Source: Candidatus Eiseniibacteriota bacterium (GTDB taxonomy: Bacteria > Eisenbacteria > RBG-16-71-46 > CAIMUX01). From it: a stretch of DNA of 64,000 bases. Below the pieces are notes generated by a model that saw only the letters and a program-made list of their open reading frames with translations, did not search any database and was not told the origin of the DNA. The position numbers and the translations under genes were made by a program. Position 1 is the first letter of the stretch; every line of letters starts with the position of its first letter. Shown one piece after another: positions 18,877-28,653 of the stretch. The stretch spans positions 1,116,001 through 1,180,000 of the forward strand of contig JACKCR010000002.1 of assembly GCA_020633975.1 (NCBI GenBank), given 5' to 3'.

Positions 18877-20049
18877 ATGCGAATGGCAGTGATCGGCGCA
18901 GGGCTCCAGGGATCGGCGTGTGCGGCGGACTGGCTCCGTCAGCCCGACGTGAGCTCCGTCCGCGTGATCGACCGGGACAAGGACCAACTCGACGCCCTGG
19001 GGCGGAAGTTCCAGGACGGGCGCCTCGAGACCGTTCTCTGCGACGTGACGGACCAGGATGCGCTCGGGGCTGCGCTCTCCGGGTGCCGCGCCGCGGTGAG
19101 CGCCGTCCCCTACTTCTTCAACGTCGGCGTCACGAGGACCGCGATCCAGGCTGGGGTCCACCTCGCCGACATGGGCGGCAACACGGACGTCGTCTTCGAG
19201 CAACGAAAGCTGGACGAGGATGCGAAGTCCGCCGGTGTCGGCATCCTGCCCGACCAAGGGCTCGCACCAGGGCTCGCCGGGATCCTCGCCGGACACGGAA
19301 TGCGCGGGATGGACGAGGTGGTCAGCGTCAAGATGCGAGTCGGCGGTCTCCCCGTCGATCCAGAGAACACCCTCCGCTACGCACTCGTCTTCTCCATCCA
19401 CGGCCTCATCAACGAGTACGTCGGCGAGGCCGTTTGCCTCGAGAACGGCGAGATCGTTCGGAAGCCCACGCTCACCGGTCTGGAGGAGATCCGCTTCCCG
19501 TCACCGGTCGGCAGCGCGGAGGCGGCGTATACCTCGGGTGGCACTTCGACACTCCCCTGGACGTTCCAAGGCAAGGTCCGGCAGCTCGACTACAAAACGG
19601 TGCGGTATCCGGGACACTGGAACCGCTTCCAGTTCCTCAACGAGATGGGTCTGTTGTCCTCGGACCCAGTGGACGTGGACGGCCACGCGGTCGCGCCGAG
19701 AAACGTCCTCGCGACACTGCTCGAACCGCGGCTCCACGTGCCCGGTGTACGCGACCTCGTCGTCCTCCGTGTCACCGTGCGTGGAGAGAAGGACCGGCAG
19801 GGACTCGTGCGCCGTTACGATCTCCTCGATTTCTTCGACGAGAAGACCGGCCTCACCGCGATGATGCGCACGACCGCATACCCCGCGGCGGAGAGTGCAC
19901 TGCTCCTCGCGCGCGGCACGATCGAGCAGCGAGGTGTACTCCTCGCGGAAGAAGTCGTGCCGGGAGAACCGTACCTACGTGCGCTTCGGGCACGAGGACT
20001 ACGGATCCAGGAGAAGGAGACGCAGGTCGACAACGGGGACGAGGGGTAG
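18877..20049 (+). CDS. Saccharopine-dehydrogenase-family oxidoreductase
   Basis: 390 aa from the ATG at 18877. N-terminal Rossmann motif MAVIGAGLQGSACAADW binds NAD(P). VIDRDKDQL, a C-terminal catalytic domain (GSAEAAYTSGGTSTLPWTF) and GLAPGLAGILAG are typical of the saccharopine dehydrogenase / lysine-6-dehydrogenase group. The specific substrate cannot be read; amino-acid or imine reduction is likely. Transcribed divergently from tnaA across a 226-bp gap in which no clear promoter or leader peptide was recognised. Confidence 0.8.
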   Translation: MRMAVIGAGLQGSACAADWLRQPDVSSVRVIDRDKDQLDALGRKFQDGRLETVLCDVTDQDALGAALSGCRAAVSAVPYFFNVGVTRTAIQAGVHLADMGGNTDVVFEQRKLDEDAKSAGVGILPDQGLAPGLAGILAGHGMRGMDEVVSVKMRVGGLPVDPENTLRYALVFSIHGLINEYVGEAVCLENGEIVRKPTLTGLEEIRFPSPVGSAEAAYTSGGTSTLPWTFQGKVRQLDYKTVRYPGHWNRFQFLNEMGLLSSDPVDVDGHAVAPRNVLATLLEPRLHVPGVRDLVVLRVTVRGEKDRQGLVRRYDLLDFFDEKTGLTAMMRTTAYPAAESALLLARGTIEQRGVLLAEEVVPGEPYLRALRARGLRIQEKETQVDNGDEG

Positions 20050-20257
20050 ACTCGACGTCGATACCCTCGCCTCAGCTCCAGCCTCGGGCTGATGCCGTCC
20101 CCGAACCATCGTAGACAGCTGCAGGCCGTACAGCTCGGCGCAGACTCCCTCTGTGTAGGTAGTTTCCGCAGAATGCCTGCGTACGCTCCAAGGTTCCGCT
20201 ACGCTCTCCGAGTACATAGGTAGATCCCGGTCCGGGACCTGCATCGGGGAGGACGCC

Positions 20258-22570
20258 ATGTTCACCGTGCCACCGTCTCCGCATTCGCATTCGCATTCGC
20301 CTTCACACGCGCATTCACGTCCGTCTTCATACGCGCAAGCGTCTTCCGGAGTGCAATCGCCTTCGGCCTGTTCGCCGAGCTGGCGCCACTCTGCGATCGC
20401 GCTCGTCGCGTGCGCAGTCGCCCTCACCGTGATCGTCCAGCCGTCCCTAGCCATGGAACGGCTGACGTCGGCCGCGCGGCCACTCGGATCGTCCGTGACG
20501 ACCGACGTCGCGCTCTGCGGCACGCACGCTTTCGTCACGACCGGCGGCAACGAACTCGAAGTGTTCGACGTATCGAACCGGGCCGAGCCGACCCTGATGG
20601 CCGTAGTCTCGATCTCGGGTGAGAGCCAGAGCGTGTTCGCATCGGGGGCCTACGCCTACGTCGCCGCCGGCTCGCGGGGGCTCACGATCCTCGACCTCTC
20701 GGATCCGTTCGCTCCGGTCCCGGTTGGGACGGCAACCACTGGCGGCGATGCGGTCGACGTGCTCGTCACCGGCCGTACGGCCTTCGTCCTCGACCGGATC
20801 ACCGGACTCTTCGCGTTCGACCTGACGGAGCCGAGCACCCCCGCTCTGCTCTCCCAAACGGACCTCCCGGGTGGAACCGGACTCGCGCTCCGCGGGCAAC
20901 AGATCCTCGTCACCGGCCCTGAACTCGGACTCCACACCTTCGACGTGTCGCATCCGGCTCGGCCGGCCTCTCTCGCCGCCGCCCCAACTCCAGGCAAGAC
21001 GACGGCGGTCCAAGCGTTTGGTCCGTACGCGTTCCTCAGCGCGGGCGAAGACGGAATCGAAGTGTGGGACCTCGGGGACCCGACCGATCCGGCTCTGGTC
21101 ACGCAGTTCGACACTCCCGGCACTGCATCGGGAATCGGGGTCGTCGGCAACGACCTCTACGTGGCGGGCGGCGCGTCCGGCATCCAGCTCGTCGACATCA
21201 CGAATCCCGCGCGTCCGCAGATCCGCGAACGCGGCTCACTCCCCGGAGAGGTCCAGGCCCTCGCCCTGGATGGAGAGTTCGTCTACGCGGTCGGCGACGG
21301 GACTGGATTCGAGGTCGTCCGCGTCCTTCGTCCAGTCGCGCCCCAGGTGCGCGGACACTACGAGATCCCGGGTCGACTCTGGCAGGTTGCGGTCGACGCG
21401 GATCTCGCCTATCTGACCAGTGAAGAGAACGGTCTCCAGATCGTGGACGTCTCCGTTCCCGAGGCGCCCACGCTCGTCGGTCAGCTCGAGACCCCGGGGA
21501 ACGCCTGCGGAATCGCGGTCGCGGGAGACTACGCGTACGTCGGCTCGCAGGCCTGGCACGGGACGGGTGTATGGACGGGACTGAACGTCGTCGACGTATC
21601 GGATCCCGCCTCCCCACGCATCGTATCCGCCCTGCCGATCCCCTTCTCCGTCACGAACATCACACTCGACGGTGACCTCGCCTACCTCGTCGCGAACGCC
21701 GTCTACATCGTCGACATCGCGGACCCGGAAGGGCCCGAGATCCTGAACGTGATCTACGACACCAGCGGTCCCGCCGCAGTGGAACGACAGGGCCGCTTCC
21801 TGTACGTCGCATCGTCGTACCCGTCGCTCCAGATCGTCGACATCCAGGATCCGCGTTCGCCCGTCATTCTCGGATCCACTCGGATGGTGGGGTTCCGGCC
21901 CGCGGACATGATCGTCTCCGGAGACTTCGCGTACCTCTGCGGATCCAACAACATCGGCCGGGTCCATGTCGTCGACGTCCGGGATCCGTCGGCTCCGGTG
22001 GAGACCGGGCACGTCTTCACGGGCATCGGCACCTCGGGAATCTCGTCGGCCGGCAGCCGGGTCTACGTAGCCGACGTCAGCTACGACGTCGTCGAACTCG
22101 ACGTCTCGAACCCGTACGACCCGGTCGCAGAGTGGCTCGAGTACTCGAAGTGGATGGCCGTATCGATCGCGGTGGATGGAGAGTACGCGTTCGTGCTCGG
22201 CCGCCAGACCTCCCACTGGCGAGGAGAGATTCCGAAGTCCGGACTCCGCACGTACCGGATCGCCGATCGCTTCGCAACCGACCTCGCCGCACCCGGCCTC
22301 GCCTCGGCCCAGGCCATCCCGAACCCGTTCCGCGGCTGGACCAAGGTGGAGTTCGAGCTTCCTTCGAGTGGCAAAGCGCGCGTCTCCGTCCACGACGTCT
22401 CGGGCCGTGAGGTCCGGACCCTTCACGCGGGTCAGGCCGACGCGGGTCGACATGACCTCTACTGGGACGGACTCGACTCGGAGGGACGGGTCGTCCCGGC
22501 CGGAATGTACTGGATCCGGGTGAGCGGCCAGGGCGCGAACGCGAGCGGACAGGTGGTGCGGATCGAGTAG
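20258..22570 (+). CDS. Secreted LVIVD-repeat beta-propeller protein with FlgD-like C-terminal domain
   Basis: 770 aa. RBS GGGGAGGA lies 5 bp before the ATG. An unusual His/Ser-rich n-region (about residues 7-30) precedes the signal peptide (IALVACAVALTVIVQPSLA). Residues about 50-670 hold a dozen or more LVIVD repeats (for example LQIVDVSVPEAPTLVGQL, LNVVDVSDPASPRIVSALP), expected to form a beta-propeller on the cell surface. The last 75 residues (ASAQAIPNPFRG, VSVHDVSGREVRTL, WDGLDSEGRVVPAGMYWIRV) are a FlgD_ig-type domain, used in FCB bacteria as a sorting or anchoring signal. The gene ends 4 bp from the convergent SirB1-like gene. Confidence 0.85.
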   Translation: MFTVPPSPHSHSHSPSHAHSRPSSYAQASSGVQSPSACSPSWRHSAIALVACAVALTVIVQPSLAMERLTSAARPLGSSVTTDVALCGTHAFVTTGGNELEVFDVSNRAEPTLMAVVSISGESQSVFASGAYAYVAAGSRGLTILDLSDPFAPVPVGTATTGGDAVDVLVTGRTAFVLDRITGLFAFDLTEPSTPALLSQTDLPGGTGLALRGQQILVTGPELGLHTFDVSHPARPASLAAAPTPGKTTAVQAFGPYAFLSAGEDGIEVWDLGDPTDPALVTQFDTPGTASGIGVVGNDLYVAGGASGIQLVDITNPARPQIRERGSLPGEVQALALDGEFVYAVGDGTGFEVVRVLRPVAPQVRGHYEIPGRLWQVAVDADLAYLTSEENGLQIVDVSVPEAPTLVGQLETPGNACGIAVAGDYAYVGSQAWHGTGVWTGLNVVDVSDPASPRIVSALPIPFSVTNITLDGDLAYLVANAVYIVDIADPEGPEILNVIYDTSGPAAVERQGRFLYVASSYPSLQIVDIQDPRSPVILGSTRMVGFRPADMIVSGDFAYLCGSNNIGRVHVVDVRDPSAPVETGHVFTGIGTSGISSAGSRVYVADVSYDVVELDVSNPYDPVAEWLEYSKWMAVSIAVDGEYAFVLGRQTSHWRGEIPKSGLRTYRIADRFATDLAAPGLASAQAIPNPFRGWTKVEFELPSSGKARVSVHDVSGREVRTLHAGQADAGRHDLYWDGLDSEGRVVPAGMYWIRVSGQGANASGQVVRIE

Positions 22571-22574
22571 CTAC

Positions 22575-23417
22575 CTACCGTGTCCGGAAGTGCTCCAAGT
22601 ACTTCAGGAGCCGCGTCCCATGCTCGTGCCCGAAGTACGACACCATCAGGTGCTGGAGCGTCCGGAGCAGGAGTTCGCGGGACGTCGCATTCGAGATGTA
22701 CCCGTCCTTGAAGTAGTAGCCGGCGCTGGAGAGGTACTGCGCGAGGTCGCGACGGGAAAGGATCCGTCCCCCGACGGACGGGTCGAGGAAGAGGTCGGTC
22801 TCGGAGTCTCCATACCGCGCGAGCACGCCGTTCGGCATCCCCACTCCGTAGATCGGGAGTCCGAGCCGCTTCGCCACGAGCACGTAGAGCGTCGCGAGCG
22901 AGACGGACACGCCGGACCGGAGCTCGAGCACGCGGTGGAGGAAGGTGTTGTCCGTGTCGTAGTAGCTCCGGTAGTCGCGCCGGAACCGCCACTCGGTGAA
23001 GAGGACGTGGTTGAGGATCTGGATCTGGTCCTTGGGCTCGGCCACTCCGCTGAGGCGCGACGCGACGTCCGAGGCGATCCGGTCCAAGGGATCCGAGATC
23101 GCGGCCAGGGGAAGCCCGGGGTACTCGGTCCGGGCGATGACCCAGCAACCGTGCTCCAGGTCCACCTCGTCGTCCGGAGCGTGGGCGATCGCCTCGAGCT
23201 CCTTGTCCACCTCGCCGGAACGGATCTCCTGGAGTAGATGACGACAGCGCATACGGATCCGGGCGTCGGAGTCCTCGATCCACCGCTCCAGAACGGGTAC
23301 GGCGGTGTCTCCCAGCTCCCGGACGTGCCCGGCCACGATCTCGTAGATGCGCGGGTCTTCGTCCGCGAGCAGCGAAACGAGCGCTTCGATCTCTTCAGGG
23401 GTCTTGGTCGAGGTCAT
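22575..23417 (-). CDS. SirB1-like protein (transglutaminase-like fold)
   Basis: 280 aa. The N-terminal 85 residues look like a HEAT-type helical repeat (DPRIYEIVAGHVRELGDTAVPVLERWIEDSDARIRMRC). The rest matches SirB1_N / transglutaminase-core-2 proteins: ILNHVLFTEWRFRRDYRSYYD, then GVSVSLATLYVLVAKRLGLPIYGVGMP. The catalytic Cys of true transglutaminases is absent from GVSVSLATLY, as in most SirB1 relatives, so a proteolytic or transferase activity should not be assumed. Function unknown. Divergent from the M1 peptidase. Confidence 0.8.
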   Translation of the reverse strand: MTSTKTPEEIEALVSLLADEDPRIYEIVAGHVRELGDTAVPVLERWIEDSDARIRMRCRHLLQEIRSGEVDKELEAIAHAPDDEVDLEHGCWVIARTEYPGLPLAAISDPLDRIASDVASRLSGVAEPKDQIQILNHVLFTEWRFRRDYRSYYDTDNTFLHRVLELRSGVSVSLATLYVLVAKRLGLPIYGVGMPNGVLARYGDSETDLFLDPSVGGRILSRRDLAQYLSSAGYYFKDGYISNATSRELLLRTLQHLMVSYFGHEHGTRLLKYLEHFRTR

Positions 23418-23479
23418 AGGGTGAGGCTAGCAAAGCCGGTTTCGGCTCTCAACGATCCCTTCCCGGCGGGGATCGTACT

Positions 23480-25840
23480 ATGCTCTCCCACATGAACGCA
23501 TATCGCACTCCGGCCGGCGGATCGGCCCACGGAACCCCCTCGTACGACGCCACCCGACTCGCATCACGTACCGAACGTCCCAACCAGCCAACTCCGTCCT
23601 CGCCATCGGGATCGGTGCTCGTGGGACTCCTGTTCTCGGCCGTCCTCCTGGGCGTCGCCGCGCATTCGGCCCTCGCAGCGATCCCGTCCCCGATCGCTCC
23701 GGGTGACGAGTCCGGCGCCAATGGTCTGGAACTGAGCTGTCAGCGAAGTGCTCCCTGGTCGCTCCCCACGCCCGAAGAGCTCGCGTTCGGCGTCCGGCTC
23801 CCCGGATTGTCATCGCAGCCCCCTAGCTACGGAGCGTGGTCGAACGCCGGCTCACACCAGACGGGGCTCGGCGCCGACACCTTCGCTGACCGCCCGCAGC
23901 CCACGACAGCCGACCGCCGGAACGACTACGACGTCCTCTCCTACGACCTCGACATCGTCGTCCATCCGGAGACGGAGACGTTCGTCGGCACGGTGGGCAT
24001 CGGGTTCGAGGCACTCCAGCCGATGACGACGATGGTCTTGGACCTCTACGACGGCATGGAGGTGACCGCGATCGTCACGGGCGACGGAGCCGGATCGATC
24101 GCAGGCAGGGATGACGAGCAGATCGAAGTGACGCTCCCGACCCTCGTCCCGTTCGGGGCCACGGACACACTCTGGATCTCCTACCGAGGGCAGCCCGGTC
24201 CCGCCTTCAGCACCTGGGACACTTGGAACTACCACGGCACGGGCGTCGACTCCTTCCCGATCGTCCAAACCATTTCCGTCCCGACCAGCTCCGGCCATTG
24301 GTGGCCCTGCAAAGACCTCACGACGGACAAGGCCCCGGGCTCGATCACGGTGACGGCGCCGTCCGAGTACATCCTCGCCTCGAACGGACTTCAGGTGAGC
24401 CGGGTCGAGAACGGAGACGATACGGCGACGACGAAGTACCGGACACAGTACCCGATGTCGACCTACAACTTCTCGATCACGCTCTCGAACTACGTCCACT
24501 GGGTCGAGACGTACGAGTCGGAGGCCACCGGCTACTCGATCCCGATCCACAACTTCGTCTACCCCGAAGACGAAGCAGATGCGCGAGTCGACCTCGCGTC
24601 GGTCCACGAGTCGATGGCGCTCTTCGAGTCGCTCTTCGGCCCCTATCCGTTCGCGGATCCCGACGTCGGTATCGTCGAGAAGTATGGGCACGCGGAGATC
24701 CAGTGGGGCACCGCTGCGATGGAGCACCAAACGATGACGAGCTACGGCTCGGGTTTCATCAACGGCACCGGAAGCTACGACTGGGCAGTCGCCCACGAAC
24801 TCAGCCACCAGTGGTTCGGCAACTGCATCAGCCCCGCCACGTTCGATGACATCTGGCTGAACGAAGGGTTCGCGACCTACTGCGAGGCCCTCTTCGCGGG
24901 TTCCCGTGGCGGCGAGCCTGCCTACCGCCGCTGGATGACCGTCACGCGTCGGAGCAGCTTCCCCTTCACCGGCTCGATCTACGATCCCACGGTGACGTAC
25001 AGCACGACCACCTACTGGAAGGGCGCGTGGGTACTCCACGGACTGCGCAGCCTCCTCCGTCACTACTGCGGCACGGAAGACGGCGACGAGACCTTCTTCC
25101 GCATCCTCCGCGAACACGTCACCGGAGCCCACCGCTACGGCTACGCCTCGACCGAGGACTTCATCCGTCTGGTCGAAGACGAGACGCGCGGACTCGACTG
25201 CTTCACCTACTACCCACGGAGCTACTTCGGCCCCTACCTCTACGGCGCCGGCCGTCCGACTCTGCGCTACGACTGGACGACCGACTCCTCGGATCGCCGC
25301 CGCGTCCATCTCGCCGTCGAACAGATCCAGGACGGTCCGGTCTATCCCGACTCCGGAAAGCCGTTCCCGGACAGCCCGGACCTCTACGTCCTGCCGTGGG
25401 AAGTGCGCGTGTACTCCGCCACCGGCGACTCGATGTCGTTCTTCCTCGAACAGGACGAGCGGCAGGAGGAGGCGGACTGGGTGGCACCGTTCGCGGTCGA
25501 CCACGTGGAGATCGATCCGGACCAGTGGTTCCTCCGGAACCTCGAACGCGGCACCCCGGTCGAGTCGACCAAGCTCCTCGCCACGGTCGCTCCGCAGCCC
25601 GTTCGCGGCCGCACCACGATCGCCTACGACGTGCCCGGCGGATCTACGGTCGAACTCGGCCTCTACGACGTCCAGGGACGTCTCGTCCGCGAGTTCGAGA
25701 CGAGCGCCCAGCCCGGCCTTCACTGGGTGGAGTGGAACGGCAGGATGGACGACGGGAACGTCGCACCGGTCGGCGTCTACTTCCTCCGGGCCGCGGGAGG
25801 CGGACGCGAGGACACGCAGAAGCTCGTGGTCGTAAGGTAG
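23480..25840 (+). CDS. Secreted M1-family metalloaminopeptidase with C-terminal sorting domain
   Basis: 786 aa. Signal peptide VGLLFSAVLLGVAAHSALA near residues 50-70. M1 features: substrate motif GTAAMEH (GAMEN variant, about residue 417), zinc motif HELSHQW (about 438-444) and the third ligand in NEGFATYCE 18 residues after the last His. The C-terminal 80 residues (STKLLATVAPQPVRGRTTIAYDV, LYDVQGRLVREFETS, GVYFLRAAGG) form a FlgD-like domain also found in three other secreted proteins of this window. A TACTAT hexamer overlaps the first ATG, so the ATG 12 nt downstream could be the true start. Expected to release N-terminal amino acids outside the cell. Confidence 0.9.
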   Translation: MLSHMNAYRTPAGGSAHGTPSYDATRLASRTERPNQPTPSSPSGSVLVGLLFSAVLLGVAAHSALAAIPSPIAPGDESGANGLELSCQRSAPWSLPTPEELAFGVRLPGLSSQPPSYGAWSNAGSHQTGLGADTFADRPQPTTADRRNDYDVLSYDLDIVVHPETETFVGTVGIGFEALQPMTTMVLDLYDGMEVTAIVTGDGAGSIAGRDDEQIEVTLPTLVPFGATDTLWISYRGQPGPAFSTWDTWNYHGTGVDSFPIVQTISVPTSSGHWWPCKDLTTDKAPGSITVTAPSEYILASNGLQVSRVENGDDTATTKYRTQYPMSTYNFSITLSNYVHWVETYESEATGYSIPIHNFVYPEDEADARVDLASVHESMALFESLFGPYPFADPDVGIVEKYGHAEIQWGTAAMEHQTMTSYGSGFINGTGSYDWAVAHELSHQWFGNCISPATFDDIWLNEGFATYCEALFAGSRGGEPAYRRWMTVTRRSSFPFTGSIYDPTVTYSTTTYWKGAWVLHGLRSLLRHYCGTEDGDETFFRILREHVTGAHRYGYASTEDFIRLVEDETRGLDCFTYYPRSYFGPYLYGAGRPTLRYDWTTDSSDRRRVHLAVEQIQDGPVYPDSGKPFPDSPDLYVLPWEVRVYSATGDSMSFFLEQDERQEEADWVAPFAVDHVEIDPDQWFLRNLERGTPVESTKLLATVAPQPVRGRTTIAYDVPGGSTVELGLYDVQGRLVREFETSAQPGLHWVEWNGRMDDGNVAPVGVYFLRAAGGGREDTQKLVVVR

Positions 25841-25929
25841 GCGTCGACGCTCGGCGGATCGGAACGAGTTCGAGGCAGCGTCACGACCCTACATTCGGCC
25901 GCCTCGGTCAACGCGTGCGCCGCCCCGGT

Positions 25930-26778
25930 CTACGAGTCGGCGCGCTCGCCTTCCGGCTCCTCGTCTCGTCCCTCCAGCGCGAGTAGCTCCCGCTCGGTGA
26001 AGCCCGCCGCGATCCGGCCTTCGCGGTCGATCCGGCGTGGACCGGCCCGCCGAGGTTGGAACCGGTGGACGAGGTCGACGAAGTGCGCCTCGGGATCGAG
26101 CCCGCGGAGCTCGCAGGCGGCGCGGTACCAGGTCGTCCCCACCCCGACGTGCCCGATCTCTTCGTAGTAGATCCGCTCCAGCACTTCCGCGCTCTCGTGG
26201 TCGCCAGCCTTCCCCAGCTGATCGCGCAGACGGTCCGACACGTCGAGTCCACGTGCCTCGAGGATCCTCGGGACGACGCCGAGACGGCCGGGAAGGTCGT
26301 CCCAGCGGATGGCGGTTTCCCAAAGACCGAGGTGTACCGGTTCGCTCCCGAACTCGCCGCCGAGCTGTTTGAGACGACGCATCAGCATCCGCGTGTGCAT
26401 CACCTCTTCGCGCGCCACCTGGAGCATCGCCTGGTAGTACTCCTGAGGCTCGCCCGGAAAGTCGGCCACGGCCATCAGCATCAGCTCGATCGCGGCGAGT
26501 TCGATGTTCGCGACGGAGTGGATGAGCCGGTAGCGGCCTCGCGGATCGCCGAGCTTCGGGCGGTCCGGGATCGTCGAAGGATCCACCACCTGCCAGCTCT
26601 CCGGACGTCCCGGCCTCACCGCTCCGAGCGGCTGGTCCGCCTTCCCCGGATACCGGAAGACAGCGGTCCCGAGCTTGGCCGAGTCGGCGCAGAGCCTCGT
26701 CGTGAGCCGGAGCTTCGTCTCGATGTCCCTCTCTTCCAAGATCCCCTGGATCTCCTGGACGACCGACCTCTCGAGCAT
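25930..26778 (-). CDS. DUF455 ferritin-like diiron protein
   Basis: 282 aa. Ferritin-like four-helix pattern with metal-ligand candidates in HSVANIELAAIELM, AREEVMHTRM (ExxH) and IYYEEIGHVG (ExxH), the arrangement of DUF455. Homologues have been linked to tRNA- or lipid-oxidising diiron chemistry, but no function is certain. A charged C-terminal tail ends the protein. Convergent with the M1 peptidase; the 25841-25929 gap contains nothing recognisable. Divergent from the ECF sigma gene. Confidence 0.82.
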   Translation of the reverse strand: MLERSVVQEIQGILEERDIETKLRLTTRLCADSAKLGTAVFRYPGKADQPLGAVRPGRPESWQVVDPSTIPDRPKLGDPRGRYRLIHSVANIELAAIELMLMAVADFPGEPQEYYQAMLQVAREEVMHTRMLMRRLKQLGGEFGSEPVHLGLWETAIRWDDLPGRLGVVPRILEARGLDVSDRLRDQLGKAGDHESAEVLERIYYEEIGHVGVGTTWYRAACELRGLDPEAHFVDLVHRFQPRRAGPRRIDREGRIAAGFTERELLALEGRDEEPEGERADS

Positions 26779-26919
26779 TCTCTACCTCATCTCCTCCGGC
26801 CCGACGACCCCGCGGTCACTCCTCCGCCCACCTGGGGTACTCCCTCTCGGGCATGGCCAGTCGGAATCATAGCGGACGACGATTGTCGTGCCGCGCTCGA
26901 GAGGGTAGCTTCTCCTTCC

Positions 26920-27504
26920 GTGAGCGAGACTTCCGCAGAAAGCGTGATTCCACGCGACGTGCTCGTCCGGGCCATTGGCCGGGAGCCGGCTGCATTGGAA
27001 GCGTTCTTCGACCAGGTCTTCCCCCGCGTCTACCGCGTCGTAGAGAAGATGGTCCGGCAACGCGAAGCAGCCGAGGACGTCTGCCAGGAAGTGTTCTACC
27101 GGATCCATCGGGCCATCGATCGCCTCGATCCGGAGCGGGACCCACTCCCCTGGGTCATGACCATCGCGATGAACTGCTGCCGCAAGCACTGGGCCTCGAA
27201 GGCCGAGTCCCAGGCGAAACGAACGACAGGGATCGACGACCACCCGGGCCTGGACGAACGGATCGACTCCGGCGCCCCGGATCCAGAAGCGTTGCGAGAG
27301 GACGCGGTGAAGCGTCAGAAGATCGAGGCCGCGCTCCAGGAGCTGCCCGAACCGATGCGCGAGTCGATCGTACTCCACCTCTATGCGGGCCTAGGACATG
27401 ACGAGATCGCCGACAGTTTGGGGATCGGTCACGCCGCGGCGAGAAAAAGGTACTCCAGGGCAATCGCCCGTTTGGGGGAATTGCTCGAGGATGTCGTGCC
27501 ATGA
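26920..27504 (+). CDS. ECF-type RNA polymerase sigma factor
   Basis: 194 aa from the GTG at 26920, immediately after an in-frame stop upstream. Sigma-70 region 2 (FFDQVFPRVYRVVEKMVRQ, AEDVCQEVFYRIHRAIDRL, WVMTIAMNCCRKHW) and region 4 (ALQELPEPMRESIVLHLY, GLGHDEIADSLGIGHAAARKRYSRA) are clear. The stop overlaps the start of the following membrane protein (ATGA), the usual layout of an ECF sigma with its cognate regulator. The regulon cannot be read from the sequence. Confidence 0.92.
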   Translation: MSETSAESVIPRDVLVRAIGREPAALEAFFDQVFPRVYRVVEKMVRQREAAEDVCQEVFYRIHRAIDRLDPERDPLPWVMTIAMNCCRKHWASKAESQAKRTTGIDDHPGLDERIDSGAPDPEALREDAVKRQKIEAALQELPEPMRESIVLHLYAGLGHDEIADSLGIGHAAARKRYSRAIARLGELLEDVVP

Positions 27505-28547
27505 GTGAAGAGCGGACATTGCCTCCCGATCGGGAGAAACGGATCGAAGCGGAACTCCGCTCGCTTCCGTCGTCGGCGCCGGCCCCGGACTTCCAGGACC
27601 GTCTCCGAAGCATGTTCGCGGCTGGCGAGCTCACCCCCACCCTGCCACGAGATGCCGAGGAGGACCCTGCAGCGGAGGGCTTCTTCGGAGAGTCGTCGGG
27701 TCGGACCGGGGCGTTTGGCGACGTCACCGATCGCGCGCGGGTCACGGACATCTCGGATCTCGCCGCCGAGCGCGGAGCGACTTCCGGTGGCGACGCCAAC
27801 CGCTCCTCGCTCGGTGATTCCGGAGCCCCGAACTCGGGGACGTCGTCTCAGGGAGACCCGATCCCGCTCGACTTCGGCACCCGACGTGCGAAGAAGCCAC
27901 GCCCATCCTGGCGGTTCTGGCTCGTGCCCGCGGTTGCGGCGGCCGCGGTCCTGCTCCTCTACTTCGTGCGCCCGACGCCGCCCGTGGTTTCTGGCCTCGA
28001 CGTCGCGGCCCAGGGAAACGGCACGCTCCGCGTGGGTACCCGCGACTTCCCGATCGCCGAGGTCGAGCAGTACGCGTCGCTCCTCGAGCCGGGGACCAAG
28101 ATCCTCGTCCAGGGCGACATGTCGGCCGAGATCCACATGACGGTGGAAGACGACTTCCGCCTCGTCGCGATCGCGGGCGCCGAGTTCACCGTCCCCTATC
28201 CGGCCAAGAAAGGCCGAAACAGCTTCCTCGTCGACATGGGCGAAGTGCGCGTCGCCACCCTTCCCGGTATCGACGGCGAGGCGATCGAGATCGGCGCGCC
28301 TGGCACCCGGGTGGACGTGATGGGAACGACGCTCGCGGTCATCGCCGACACCTCCAGCACCTGCGTCTGCCTCCTCGAAGGCACGGCCATGATGAAGATG
28401 AAGAACGGCGACATGCATCATCTCGAAGAGGGCATGCGCACCATCATGCACATGGACCCGGAGACCCCGGACGAGACCGCCCCGATCTTCGGGAACGAGC
28501 GGATGAAGCTGGAGATGCTGCGGACTGCGGTCGGTCCGTCCAAGTAA
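27501..28547 (+). CDS. FecR-like membrane protein, putative anti-sigma partner
   Basis: 348 aa. Cytoplasmic part of about 138 residues (MSEERTLPPDREKRIEAELRSL; then disordered), one transmembrane helix (about 143-160, FWLVPAVAAAAVLLLYFV), and an extracytoplasmic FecR-type beta domain (VRVATLPGIDGEAIEIGAPGTRVDVMGT; LEEGMRTIMH). The coupling to the ECF sigma gene suggests it controls that factor in response to an envelope signal. It lacks an obvious zinc-binding ZAS motif (HxxxCxxC). Confidence 0.78.
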   Translation: MSEERTLPPDREKRIEAELRSLPSSAPAPDFQDRLRSMFAAGELTPTLPRDAEEDPAAEGFFGESSGRTGAFGDVTDRARVTDISDLAAERGATSGGDANRSSLGDSGAPNSGTSSQGDPIPLDFGTRRAKKPRPSWRFWLVPAVAAAAVLLLYFVRPTPPVVSGLDVAAQGNGTLRVGTRDFPIAEVEQYASLLEPGTKILVQGDMSAEIHMTVEDDFRLVAIAGAEFTVPYPAKKGRNSFLVDMGEVRVATLPGIDGEAIEIGAPGTRVDVMGTTLAVIADTSSTCVCLLEGTAMMKMKNGDMHHLEEGMRTIMHMDPETPDETAPIFGNERMKLEMLRTAVGPSK

Positions 28548-28653
28548 CACGGCACATCGGCAGTCGAGCCGAGGCGGCCAACCCCCGAACCAGCGGCCGG
28601 TCTCCTAGCTTGCTTTGACTCCTCGCCAGACCTGACCGTACACTTCCAGTTCC

